Assembly: GCA_964017235.1 (NCBI GenBank)
Contig: OZ024928.1
Coordinates: forward strand, 150,808,881 to 150,872,880
From: Sabellastarte sp. h YS-2021
Taxonomy: Eukaryota; Annelida; Polychaeta; Sabellida; Sabellidae
DNA length: 64,000 bases
Direction: 5' to 3'
Under the pieces are notes generated by a model. The model was not told where the DNA came from. It saw only the letters and a program-made list of their open reading frames with translations, and made no database searches. Below, one piece after another: positions 8,618 to 18,012 of the stretch. Within the stretch, counting starts at the first letter, position 1, and the number at the start of each line of letters is the position of its first letter. The position numbers and the translations under genes are program-made.

Positions 8618-10664
8618 CTGTCTGTGCCCAGGAAGCCGTCTGTCCAGTTTTTGGCAGGTATGGGAAGCCAGGAAAGCTCATCCAAGGGTAGTGACCATTT
8701 TGAAGGAGGGTTATTGTCTGAATTTCAGAAATCAACCTCCATTGACAAATTATCCTGCAATAAGGAGCAAATATTTGAACCGGGAGAAGCAAGAGTTTTT
8801 GATAAAGGCGGTTTATCAAATGATCGACAAAAGAGCGATAACTCCAGTTCAAAAGGTCACTTCCCTAGGATTTTACAGTCGCTTGTTTCTTGTCCCCAAA
8901 CCAGGAAAGAGATGGCGACCAGTAATAGATCTGAGTGTGGTAAATCAATATTTGCATATTCCAACTTTCAAGATGGAAACTGCCGAAAATATTCGAGATT
9001 CGCTTCAAGAAGGCGAGTGGGTAACTTCACTCGACCTTACAGATGCGTACTTCCACATACCAATACACCCACGGTTCCAAAAGTATCTGCGCTTCAATGT
9101 AGGCGACAGATCCTACCAGTTCACTGCCTTGCCCTTCGGAATCGCTACGGCTCCACTCGAATTCACCATGGTAGCAAAGGAGGTGAAACTGATGGCTCTT
9201 GCAGAAGGCATCAGGATTCATCAGTATATAGACGATTGGCTAATGAGAGCAAAAACAAAACAGCAATGTCAAGAGAATACCCACAGGTTGATTCATCTTG
9301 TGCAGAGCTTGGGTTGGATCATAAATTTCGAAAAATCAGATTTAATTCCAACTCAAGAAATCGAATTTTTGGGTTACAAATTCGACCTCCGGGTAGGTCT
9401 AGTCTTTCCAACTCAAAAGAAAATCGATCGCCTTCTAGAAAAGATAGTTTCCATGTTGAAAGCTACTCAAACATCTCCAAGGGAGCTCATGTCACTGATT
9501 GGGAGCATGGCTTCAATGGAGAAGACTGTACCATTGGGTCGTCTGCATATGAGACCTCTACAATGGTACCTCAAGACACACTGGAGGTATCCTCAGTCTC
9601 TGGATATCCCAGTACCAGTGTCTCAGGTTCTAAGACAGCATCTTCAGTGGTGGACCAATCTCTCGAACCTGAAGAGGGGTTCCCCACTTCATCAGAAGGA
9701 GTGCAATCTCCTTCTATTCACAGATGCTTCCCTAAAAGGCTGGGGGGCTCATTTAGAGCATCACACAGCCAGTGGTTTGTGGAATCAGGTGGAGTCAAGA
9801 CTTCACATAAAAATTCTAGAGCTAAAAGCAGTATTTCTAGCTTTAAAATCATTCGAAAATCAGCTTCTGAATCAAAATCTGCTGATTTCCACAGACAACT
9901 CTTCAGTGGTTGCCTATCTGAACAAACAGGGAGGCACCCATTCTCAAGAAATGTGTGCCCTAATCTGGAGAATTATGGCTTGGACAAATGTCAGGGGGAT
10001 CCAGATTCGGGCAAAACACATTCCAGGGAATCTCAATGTTTTGGCAGATTCTCTGTCAAGGAAAGACAAGGTGATTCAAACCGAATGGGCTCTGAATCAT
10101 CGAGTGTTCAATCAAATTTGCCATTGCTGGCATCAACCAATGGTAGATTTGTTTGCAACAAAGTTGAATCACAAGCTACCAGTGTATGTGTCTCCTGTCC
10201 CCGACGGTCGGGCTTGGGAAACAGATGCATTGAACATCTCTTGGGAGGGTCTGGACGCCTATGTGTTTTGTCCAGTGGCTCTCATTCCTCAGGTGATTCA
10301 AAAGATGACCACCTACAGGTGCAGAATCATCATGATTGCACCAGGGTGGCCAGGGATGTCTTGGTTTTGGGATCTGGTGGATCTGTCCACAAGGCTTCCT
10401 CTGAGACTTCCCTTGTGGGTGGATCTGTTGACTCAGCCTTTCAGCAACAGACTTCACAACAATCTGACGTACCTGAATCTTCATGCTTGGCATCTGGAGT
10501 CAGTCATGAATATTCAGAAAGATTCTCAGAGGAGGTGGCGAAGCGAATTAAGGAGCCTCAGAGACACTCCTCAAGGAGAATCTATGAATCAAGGTGGTCC
10601 ATTTTTGGGAAGTGGTGTGAGGAGAGCCAGGTGGACGTCTCCAATCCCACTATTCCAGAGGTAG
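8451..10664 (+). CDS. DIRS element 1 reverse transcriptase/RNase H polyprotein
   Basis: This 737-codon intact frame copies the element's RNA into DNA. RT motifs run in order: LFLVPKPGKRWRPVIDLSVV, TSLDLTDAYFHIPI (first catalytic Asp), FTALPFGIATAPLEFT, and the active site QYIDDW with Y at residue 259 and D at 261-262. RNase H follows (LLLFTDASLKGWGAHL near 424, STDNSSVVAYLN near 480, ADSLSRKD near 532). The tail from VDLFATKLNHKLP to IMIAPGWPGMSWFWDL is the block that follows RNase H in DIRS elements and may correspond to their methyltransferase-related region; that link is from memory. The first ~70 codons overlap the Gag end in another frame and may not be used. Almost all of it overlaps the recombinase frame. 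Confidence 0.9.
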   Translation: MRRKEIAGLRIDLFDPTMKTLQQHQQEAIALLQLETEEGVPTPLGLSEAGVAEGSDCLCPGSRLSSFWQVWEARKAHPRVVTILKEGYCLNFRNQPPLTNYPAIRSKYLNREKQEFLIKAVYQMIDKRAITPVQKVTSLGFYSRLFLVPKPGKRWRPVIDLSVVNQYLHIPTFKMETAENIRDSLQEGEWVTSLDLTDAYFHIPIHPRFQKYLRFNVGDRSYQFTALPFGIATAPLEFTMVAKEVKLMALAEGIRIHQYIDDWLMRAKTKQQCQENTHRLIHLVQSLGWIINFEKSDLIPTQEIEFLGYKFDLRVGLVFPTQKKIDRLLEKIVSMLKATQTSPRELMSLIGSMASMEKTVPLGRLHMRPLQWYLKTHWRYPQSLDIPVPVSQVLRQHLQWWTNLSNLKRGSPLHQKECNLLLFTDASLKGWGAHLEHHTASGLWNQVESRLHIKILELKAVFLALKSFENQLLNQNLLISTDNSSVVAYLNKQGGTHSQEMCALIWRIMAWTNVRGIQIRAKHIPGNLNVLADSLSRKDKVIQTEWALNHRVFNQICHCWHQPMVDLFATKLNHKLPVYVSPVPDGRAWETDALNISWEGLDAYVFCPVALIPQVIQKMTTYRCRIIMIAPGWPGMSWFWDLVDLSTRLPLRLPLWVDLLTQPFSNRLHNNLTYLNLHAWHLESVMNIQKDSQRRWRSELRSLRDTPQGESMNQGGPFLGSGVRRARWTSPIPLFQR

Positions 10665-11560
10665 CAGATTTTCTTAACTGTTTGTTTAAGGAAAGAAATC
10701 TCAAGCCATCTACCATTGCTGGTTATAGAACAGCTATTGCAGATGGTTTGGGTGTGAAGGGTGAGCAGATCTCTAAAAGTCTTGAGCTAAATAGACTGTT
10801 AGCAAGCTTTTACAGAGACAAACCAGTAGCAAATAGGTCTATACCTTCTTGGGATTTGGCATTGGTACTCCATGCATTGACCAAACAACCTTTTGAACCC
10901 TTGGGGAAAGCTTCTTTGAAGTTATTAACCTTTAAGACAGTTTTTCTTTTGACTTTGGCTTCGGGCAAAAGGAGAAGTGAAGTTCATGCTTGGACTCATT
11001 CATCTCTCAGTTATAAGGAGAATTGGTCTCAAGTCACTTTGGCCCCATCAACTGCCTTTTTGGCAAAGAACCAGTTGGCTTCAGATGGGCCTGCTGCAAT
11101 TAAACCAGTGGTCATTCCAGCATTGAAACCTTAGTTAGACAAAAGTTTGACTCAAGATAGATCTCTTTGTCCTGTGAGGGCTTTGAAATTCTATTTGGAT
11201 AGGACAAAAGATTTGAGGAAGAATAAGAATCTTTTGTTTGTAGCTATAAAAGAGGGCTTTGCAAGAGATATTTCCAGGGCAACTATCTCATCTTGGTTAA
11301 AACAGACTATTCTTTTGGCTTATGAGAATTCGGACCCTGAGTCTCAACAGCTGTATCAGGTGAAAGCTCATGATGTCCGCTCAATGGCTGCATCTTTGGC
11401 ATTTAAAGGAGGAATTTCTTTGAATGAGATACTTCAGGCTTGCTTTTGGAAGTCTCACAATACGTTCACCAATTTCTATCTGAAGGACCTATGTTGGCAT
11501 AATGGCCAGATTTTGAAATTGGGCCCTATAGTATCTGCTCAGCATGTGATAGATTTATAG
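8624..11560 (+). pseudogene. DIRS element 1 tyrosine recombinase, interrupted by TAG
   Basis: This frame lacks stops from 8624 to 11131, then has a TAG at 11132-11134 and stays open in the same frame to 11560. Codons before about 634 are overprinted on RT/RNase H. The recombinase begins near residue 634 (FSEEVAKRIKEP) with a SAM-like N-terminal domain (STIAGYRTAIADGLG). All catalytic residues are visible: Arg in SGKRRSE (783/784), HDVR (916-919), CFWKSHNT, and Tyr in NFYLKD (952, counting the stop as a codon). The enzyme would integrate the circular cDNA without cutting staggered ends. Element 2 has Thr in place of the TAG, so it is probably a nonsense mutation; readthrough cannot be excluded. 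Confidence 0.85.
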
Positions 11561-12093
11561 CTAGGTAATGAAGTTGTCTGTTATATCTATGTTTTTTATG
11601 CTGTATTGATGTCTGTTTTTGTATTGAGTGGCTATACATTATATTTTATGTGTTTACAGGATAGATGGCTGTAACACCTGTATATATTGTACAGTTTTGT
11701 TGGCTTGAGCCTCGCTTGGAGCGTATGATGCGTCAGCTGATAGTGGTGCCAAGTGGGGTTTGACCCGTAGTTGCTTTGAAGTTTATGTTGAGTTTCAAGT
11801 TTGTGTTGATACAACTTTCTACTATGGCATTAGATGGATTGGAACATTGTGAGATCTACATTCGACCTTTTATTTGAAGGTATGTTGAATGTGGGTGCTG
11901 GCAGTTTTAACGTTTATATGTTATAATCATGTTAAACGCACTGTTAAATGTTGGAGTTTATGTGTTGTTATTTACATGTAAGACTCACATTGTTTATATT
12001 ACAGTTTCTCACAGTGTTTTTTCTTGTTGTGGTAGTAGGGCTGGTGATGGTAGTTGCTAAAAGTAATTCCCACCGTCCTGCAAGGCTGAATTC

Positions 12094-12190
12094 AGCTACT
12101 GTTAGGAAATGGTAAGGGTATTTCGCTATAAAATTGAAAAATTTAATAGTAATTTAAATTTTTATTAGAAATACTTACAATTTCCTAACA
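12094..12190 (+). repeat. DIRS element 1 internal complementary region
   Basis: The first half is the inverse of the left outer end (AGCTACTGTTAGGAAATGG... to ...CGCTATAAAATT); the second half is the inverse of the right outer end (TTGAAAAATTTAATAG... to ...ACTTACAATTTCC). The two copies meet at a shared AA, the presumed circle junction. In DIRS elements this region serves as template for completing the ends. Confidence 0.9.
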
Positions 12191-12234
12191 CTCAAATTTC
12201 CCTCCCGCCTCCCCGCAAGTCATTCTTTTACTTG

Positions 12235-12406
12235 CAACAAAAATAATGAGGTAAACAATGTAGTCATGTGACCTCTTTGGCGGGAGGACGGACTACTGTA
12301 ACCCAATGGCTTGGTTAAGGTTGTGAGTAAACCTTAAAATCGCATCTCTGCGTTGGCCATTGGGTTGGATGGCTCCAACAAATAGCTACTGTTAGGAAAT
12401 GGTAAG
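12235..12406 (+). repeat. DIRS element 1, right inverted terminal repeat
   Basis: It is the reverse complement of 6688-6859 over 172 bp. A unique AT-rich extension (12407-12446) follows and closes the element. Confidence 0.92.
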
Positions 12407-12446
12407 TATTTCTAATAAAAATTTAAATTACTATTAAATTTTTCAA

Positions 12447-13775
12447 GTTTCAGGTTATCACTGTTGAGTAAATCAGTTGTGTCTTAAAAGCTATTGCATT
12501 TAGAGTATTTTCTTTAAATATGTTATTACCTACTTTTGGGTCAGCTATAACATAGTAAAATTGCAGACATGTAGCTCATTGCATAGCTGAGCAATAGCTA
12601 CTTTACGGTTCTCACTGTTGCATAAATCACTTCTGATTTGAAGACTGTTGTATTTATAGTAATTTCTTTAAATATGTTATTCACCTACTATTCACTCCTC
12701 TATAACATAGTGAAATTGCAGACCTGTAACTCATTGTATAGCTCATCAATAGCTACTTCCAGTTTCTCACTGTTGAGTAAATCAGTTATAACTTGAAAAC
12801 TTTTATATATAGAGTATTTTGTTTGATATGTTATTCACCTACTTTTGTGCCAGCTATAACATAGTGAAATTGCAGACCTGTAGGTCATTGCATAGCAGAA
12901 CAATAGCTACTTTGAGAGTCTCACTATTGAGTAAGTTGCTTATAACTTGAAAACTATTGCATTTAGAGAATTTTGTTTAAATATGTTATTCATCTACTTT
13001 TGGCTTAGCTATAACATAGTAAAATTGCAGACATGTAGTTCATGGCATAGCTGAGCAATAGCTACTTCCAGTTTCTCACTGTTGAGTAAATCATTTGTAA
13101 CCTGAAAACTATTGCATTTACAGTATTTTGTTTAAATATGTTATTCACCTACTTTTCAGTCCTCTATAACATAGTGGAATTACAGACCTGTAACTCATTG
13201 CATAGATGAGCAATAGCTGTTTTCAGGTTTTCACTATTGAGTAAATCAGTTGTAATTTGAGATCTATTGCATTTACAGTATTTTCTTTAAATTTGTTATT
13301 CACCTACTTTCCAGATAGTGAAATTGCACACCTCTACCTTATTTCATAGTTGAGTAATAGCTACTTTCAGGTTATTACTGTTGAGAAAATCAGTTGTATC
13401 ATGGAAACTTTTGCATTTAGAGTATTTTCTTTAAATATGTTATTCACCTACTTTTGTGTCAGCTATATGATAGTAAAATTGCAGATCTGTAGCTACATGC
13501 ATCATTGCATAGCTGAGCAATAGTTACTTTGAGGTTTTCACTTTTGAGTAAATCAGTTGTAACTCGAAAACTATTGCATTTAGAGAATTTTGTTTGAATA
13601 TATTTTTCATCTTCTTTGGGGTCAGCTATAACATAGTAAAATTGCAGAACTGTAGCTCATTACATAGCTCAGCAAAAGCTACTTTGAGATTCTCACTGTT
13701 GAGTAAATCAGTTCTAACTCAAAATCTATTCCATCTACAGTACTTTGTTTAAATATGGTATTCACCTACTTTTTA
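12447..13775 (+). repeat. satellite-like array of ~155-bp units, right part
   Basis: About nine diverged units repeat 'actgttgagtaaatcagttgtaa', 'ctattgcatttagagtattttg', 'tattcacctacttttg' and 'gcaatagctacttt'. Starts near 12460, 12614 and 12770 give the period. The wording resembles the 133-bp array at 39720-40385 inside a Helitron-like element, so this array may be the inside of another such element whose ends were not found. Confidence 0.85.
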
Positions 13776-14459
13776 CACCTTAATAGTTAACTTTGTACTT
13801 TACTTCTCAAAACCAGTTGCAGGGCACAACTTTTGTGCCCTTTCCTTCTTTCACTTCTACTCTGAATCTCAAAACACACAGTCAGCTGACACAGAGCCCT
13901 TTCACAGGCACTGATTGCTTGTTGTTTGGAATGTTTTGATTTGCATGTGCTTGATAGTGTAATGTGGTATGATTCCAACTCAGTTTAGTTATAGTGAATA
14001 ATTTTGTTTCTATTCTAAATACCCCAATTTCCGTTATTTTAGGAAGATTTCGGACAAAATCACATGTCAGAGCTGCTATACTGTTCATGTATGGACTAAA
14101 AGTGTGAACATCGATTAACTTTCAAGACACATTTAATGATTCAAATGTTAGTGTAGCAAATATACATGAATATTGGCAATCAAGATTACTCATACCACAG
14201 TATCAAAATGGGAATACACATGTCTGTTGTTAGGGTTTTAATTTGTTCAGTACTTCACATTCAAAAATATTTTCAGCAGTTTTACGAAACATCTGCAGAT
14301 TGCAGTGCAGAAGTCATAGCAACTGCAGTATATCAGTTTCTTAAATTCTTGCACACTGAAATGCCTATTTGATGCAGCTTTGTAATGTGAGCATGTGATG
14401 ATATCAAGAAAGTAACATTAAAAGCTTAAATATTCCTCACACTTTTAAGATTGCTTTTA
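13776..14459. other. intronic DNA without recognised features
   Basis: No transposon end, RNA gene or convincing coding signal was seen between the satellite array and family-1 copy B. Confidence 0.5.
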
Positions 14460-17400
14460 TTATATCCCCAGACGAAAGTCGGGGATATATTGGATTCAGG
14501 TCCGTCGCGCCGCCGCCGCCGTAGAAATTTCCTTGTGGACGCGATAACTCAAAAACAAATTAATATTTTTTTTTCAAACTTGGTACACATGTTAAGGGTG
14601 CCCAAAGGAAGATCCCTATTTTAAGGTGACCTTAAACTCCCAGTAAAAAAGAACTTGTGGCCACCTTAAGGTCAGAAATTGGACTTTTGGCCACTTAGAG
14701 CCCTGTAGGTCACAAACTATGATGCTCAGCTGGCTGAAATTTTACTCGACAACACATTAATATATTCTTAGTACATGTGCCGAAAATCATGACTTTAAGT
14801 TGAGGAGAAAATTGTGTTTGAGGCCCATAAATACCCCCACTTAGGGATTTTTTGCTATACTTTTCACATATTTTGCCCTATAATTTGGAAGTGGTAATTC
14901 TGATGAGTCTCAAACTGCGCTAGGTATAACTTTCATATGTAATCCTTGTCTGTAGAAAATTTTAGGGCTGTAGGTTTACCCAAAAGGGTCGACTTAAGGT
15001 CTCAAAAGTGCCCACAGAGACCCAATTTATGCACTTTTTGCCACTTTCAAGCACTGTAGCTTTCAAACTATGTCTCTCATCTAAGTTAAATATCATCTGG
15101 GAATATATCTATGTGTTTTCTTATATGTGCCCCAACATTTAGGCCTTTAATAGACAGTTAACCTGTGTATCAGGACCATAAACACCCACCCGAGTGACCC
15201 TTATAAGACATTTTTCACATCTTTTTCCCTGTAACTTGGAAATGGTAAGTGTGAGAAGTTTCAAACTGTATTAGATATATATTCTGTGTGTAATCTTAGT
15301 ATGTAACAGATTTTAAGTCTGAAGCTTTAATTTTGAAGGTCAAATTGAGGTCTCTAAAAGGCTCCCAAAGACCCAATATTTGGACTTTTTGCTACGTTTA
15401 AGCCCTGTGACTGTCAAACTATGTGACTGATAGAGCTCCAATCCTATCTGGGAAGATATTAGTATATTATTTATATATGTACCAAAAATTAAGGCTTTAA
15501 GAAGACATTTAACCTGTGTATGAGGACCATAAATCCCCACCCGAGTGACCATTTTTAGACATTTTTCACATATTTTGCCCTGTAACTTGGAAATGGTAAG
15601 TCTAAGAAGTTTCAAACTGTATTAGATGCATATTCTATGTGTAATCTTAGTATGTGACAAATTTTAAGTCTGAAGCTTTAATTTGAAGGCCACATTTAGG
15701 TCTCTAGAAGGCCCCATAAAGACCCAGTATTTGGACTTTTTGCCAATTTTAAGGCCTGTGACTGTTAAACTATGTGACTGATAGACCTGAAATCTCATCT
15801 GGGAATACATTATTATGTTCCTTTTACATGTGCCAAAAATCAAGGCTTCAAGTAGACATTTAACCTGTGTATAAGGACCTTAAACACCCACCTGAGTGAC
15901 CCTTTTAAGACATTTTTCACATATTTTGCTCTGTAACTTGGAAATGGTAAGTCTGAGAAGTTTCAAACTTTATTAGATACATATTCTATGTGTAATCTTA
16001 GTATGTAACAAATTTTAAGTCTGAAGCTTTAATTTGAAAGCCACATCGAGATCTCTAAAAGGCCCACAGAGACCCAATATTTGGACTTTTTACCACCTTT
16101 AAGCCCTGTGACTGTTAAACTATGTGGTTGATGGAGCTGAAATCCCATCTGGGAATGCATTATTATGTCCTTTTTACATATGCCGAAAATCAAGGTTTTT
16201 AGTAGACATTTAACCTGTGTATGAGGGCCATAGACACTCGCCCAAGTGCCTTTTTGGACATTTTTTCTGTATTTTGCCCTGTTATTTGGAAATGCTTAGT
16301 GTGACAAGTCTTAAACTGTATTATATATAATTTTTGTTTGTTATGTATGTCCCCCAAAAAGTTTCAGATCTGTAGTTTAATTGCTAAGGTCTCTTTAACA
16401 ATTGTAAAATGCCCACAGAAACCCAATTTTTGGACATTATGCCACTTTAAAGCCCAGTAACTGTCAAACTATGTGGGTTATAGAGCTGAAATCTTTGAAT
16501 TTTTAAAAGGAAATGCCTGTCTATTTAAATTTTGAATATTAATAATGTTATGGCTATCTTAGTCTTTTAAGAACTTATTTTTGTGTGTTATACCTCTCTT
16601 GCTGAGTTTTTAACTTTTTAAAATGAAACTGGTTAAACATATTCAAGTAGACAAAATGGACACTTTAAGTGAGCTTTAAGTCCCAATATTAATGAAATTA
16701 TATCCTTATGTAGTAAAACTAGGGGATTTTTAACCCTCAACTAGCCCAGTTTTATTCAACTTGCCTCAGTTAATTTTGACACAGCTCCTACAGTTATGAA
16801 CTCATTTCAGTTGATAATCACATACTTAAAATTCTCAATTCTTTTTGTATTTGAGTACCCCTTTTATATAGATTGTTTGTTTACCATTTATGCTCCATCT
16901 CTTTGTAGTCCCAACCCACATCCCACACCCGGATTCCCCCCACCCACCTCTGGGACCTCCAGCTATATTGAGTGACACTAAATAAACAAAGGTATTTAAT
17001 GATATCAGATGAGAAACAAAGAACTCAATGGGGTTGCAGATCTTGTGTAATAGTGAGAGAGGTGTGGAGAAGGGGAGAGGGGTGGGGGTGGGAGGTGGTG
17101 GGCTTCATTACATATAACACAAAGGGGAGTCAGAACTGAGATTGTGTCACATATTTAGGTTGCATATATATGGACCACATATATAGGTATAGAGGAAATG
17201 AATAACTGAAAACAATTTGCAAATTCTAAAAATAATATAATAAAATAATAATATAAATAATTTTTTTTTAAATAATATTTTATTTGTGAACAAATATAGA
17301 AACAGATATGCGTTTTGGGATTATGAATTTTAGAATGGACATTGAGTCATCAATCATTTAAATACTTTGAAGGAAGATTGAAAAGTATGATGAGTTGAGT

Positions 17401-17732
17401 TAAAAATAATATTTTATTTGTCAACAAATATAGAAACAGATATGCTCTTTTGGGATTATTATTTTAGAATGGACATTCAATCATCAATCATTTAAATACT
17501 TTGAAAATAGGTTTAGAGTTATCATTGCAGGAAGATTGAAAATATAATTTGAGTTATGTATTCGGTGTCTGGGGATAGACCATCTTCCTTGGGAAGATAT
17601 AAACAGAGTAGATTGATGTGCTGAAGTTCATTAATAATGGGTAATTATGTTTTAAAAAATTCCCGATCAAAACCTGTGGCGTGAGTGATGACCTGTCTGG
17701 GGATATGTTGGCGCCGAGTTGGCCCAATCTAG
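14460..17732 (+). mobile_element. Helitron-like family 1, copy B (complete)
   Basis: The element (3,273 bp) runs from TTATATCCCCAGAC, whose first bases form a hairpin closed by a GAAA loop (TATCCCCaGAC-GAAA-GTCGGGGATA), to CTAG followed by TT. GTCTGGGGATAT near the right end is the inverse of the left motif (subterminal inverted repeat). Next to it is a 3' hairpin TTGGcGCC-gagtt-GGCCCAA. After a (CCG)4 run the interior has about five ~348-bp tandem units (14.86-16.5 kb), then a C-rich and a G-rich tract. No coding capacity for Rep/helicase was found, so it is non-autonomous (HINE-like). Confidence 0.78.
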
Positions 17733-18012
17733 TTGTTTTCTGAAAATGATAAGAAACAGTTGACCCACTACACATGGGTCAGTAGTCTAATTCTGTTTGT
17801 AAATTTAATTTGAAGGTTTAAATATTTTTAGAACTATTTTCCTGTTCTTAAATGCTAGATGACATTTGACAGGAAGTATGTTGTGGTTAAAACGTTATCT
17901 AATGTTCTAAGCTTGGCTGTAATAATTAAGCGTCCCTGAAGGGCGCTTATTTGTTTTCACCTCAGTTTCCTCGCCGCCGCCGCATTATGGTCTCCCTTGA
18001 ATATCTCCCTTA

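Larger units (their letters stand above)
6669..12446 (+). mobile_element. DIRS-type retrotransposon, element 1
   Basis: It is a complete tyrosine-recombinase retrotransposon of 5.78 kb in sense orientation inside the aftiphilin-like intron. It has 172-bp inverted terminal repeats that look identical, different outer extensions on each end, and an internal complementary region (12094-12190) copying both outer ends inverted and joined. The ORFs are Gag-like, RT/RNase H, and an overlapping tyrosine recombinase. It sits in a 155-bp tandem array with no target duplication: the joined flanks (gcaatagc-aag-tttcagg) match intact units in length. The RT catalytic site is intact; Gag has a frameshift and the recombinase a TAG. 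Matching ITRs and few lesions suggest a recent insertion. Confidence 0.92.

Noticed and set aside
8589-8852. Minus-strand ORFs within the DIRS elements (also 9027-9221, 10176-10493, 46244-46540, 49804-50106)
   Set aside because: Shadows of the RT, Gag or recombinase frames; no independent motif.
15340-15615. 91-codon minus-strand ORF repeated at 18901-19176, 32412-32687 and 34319-34594
   Set aside because: It occurs in four family-1 copies with few changes, but it is made of the internal tandem unit of young repeats, has no recognised domain and shows no sign of codon-level constraint. Similarity follows from common descent of the copies.
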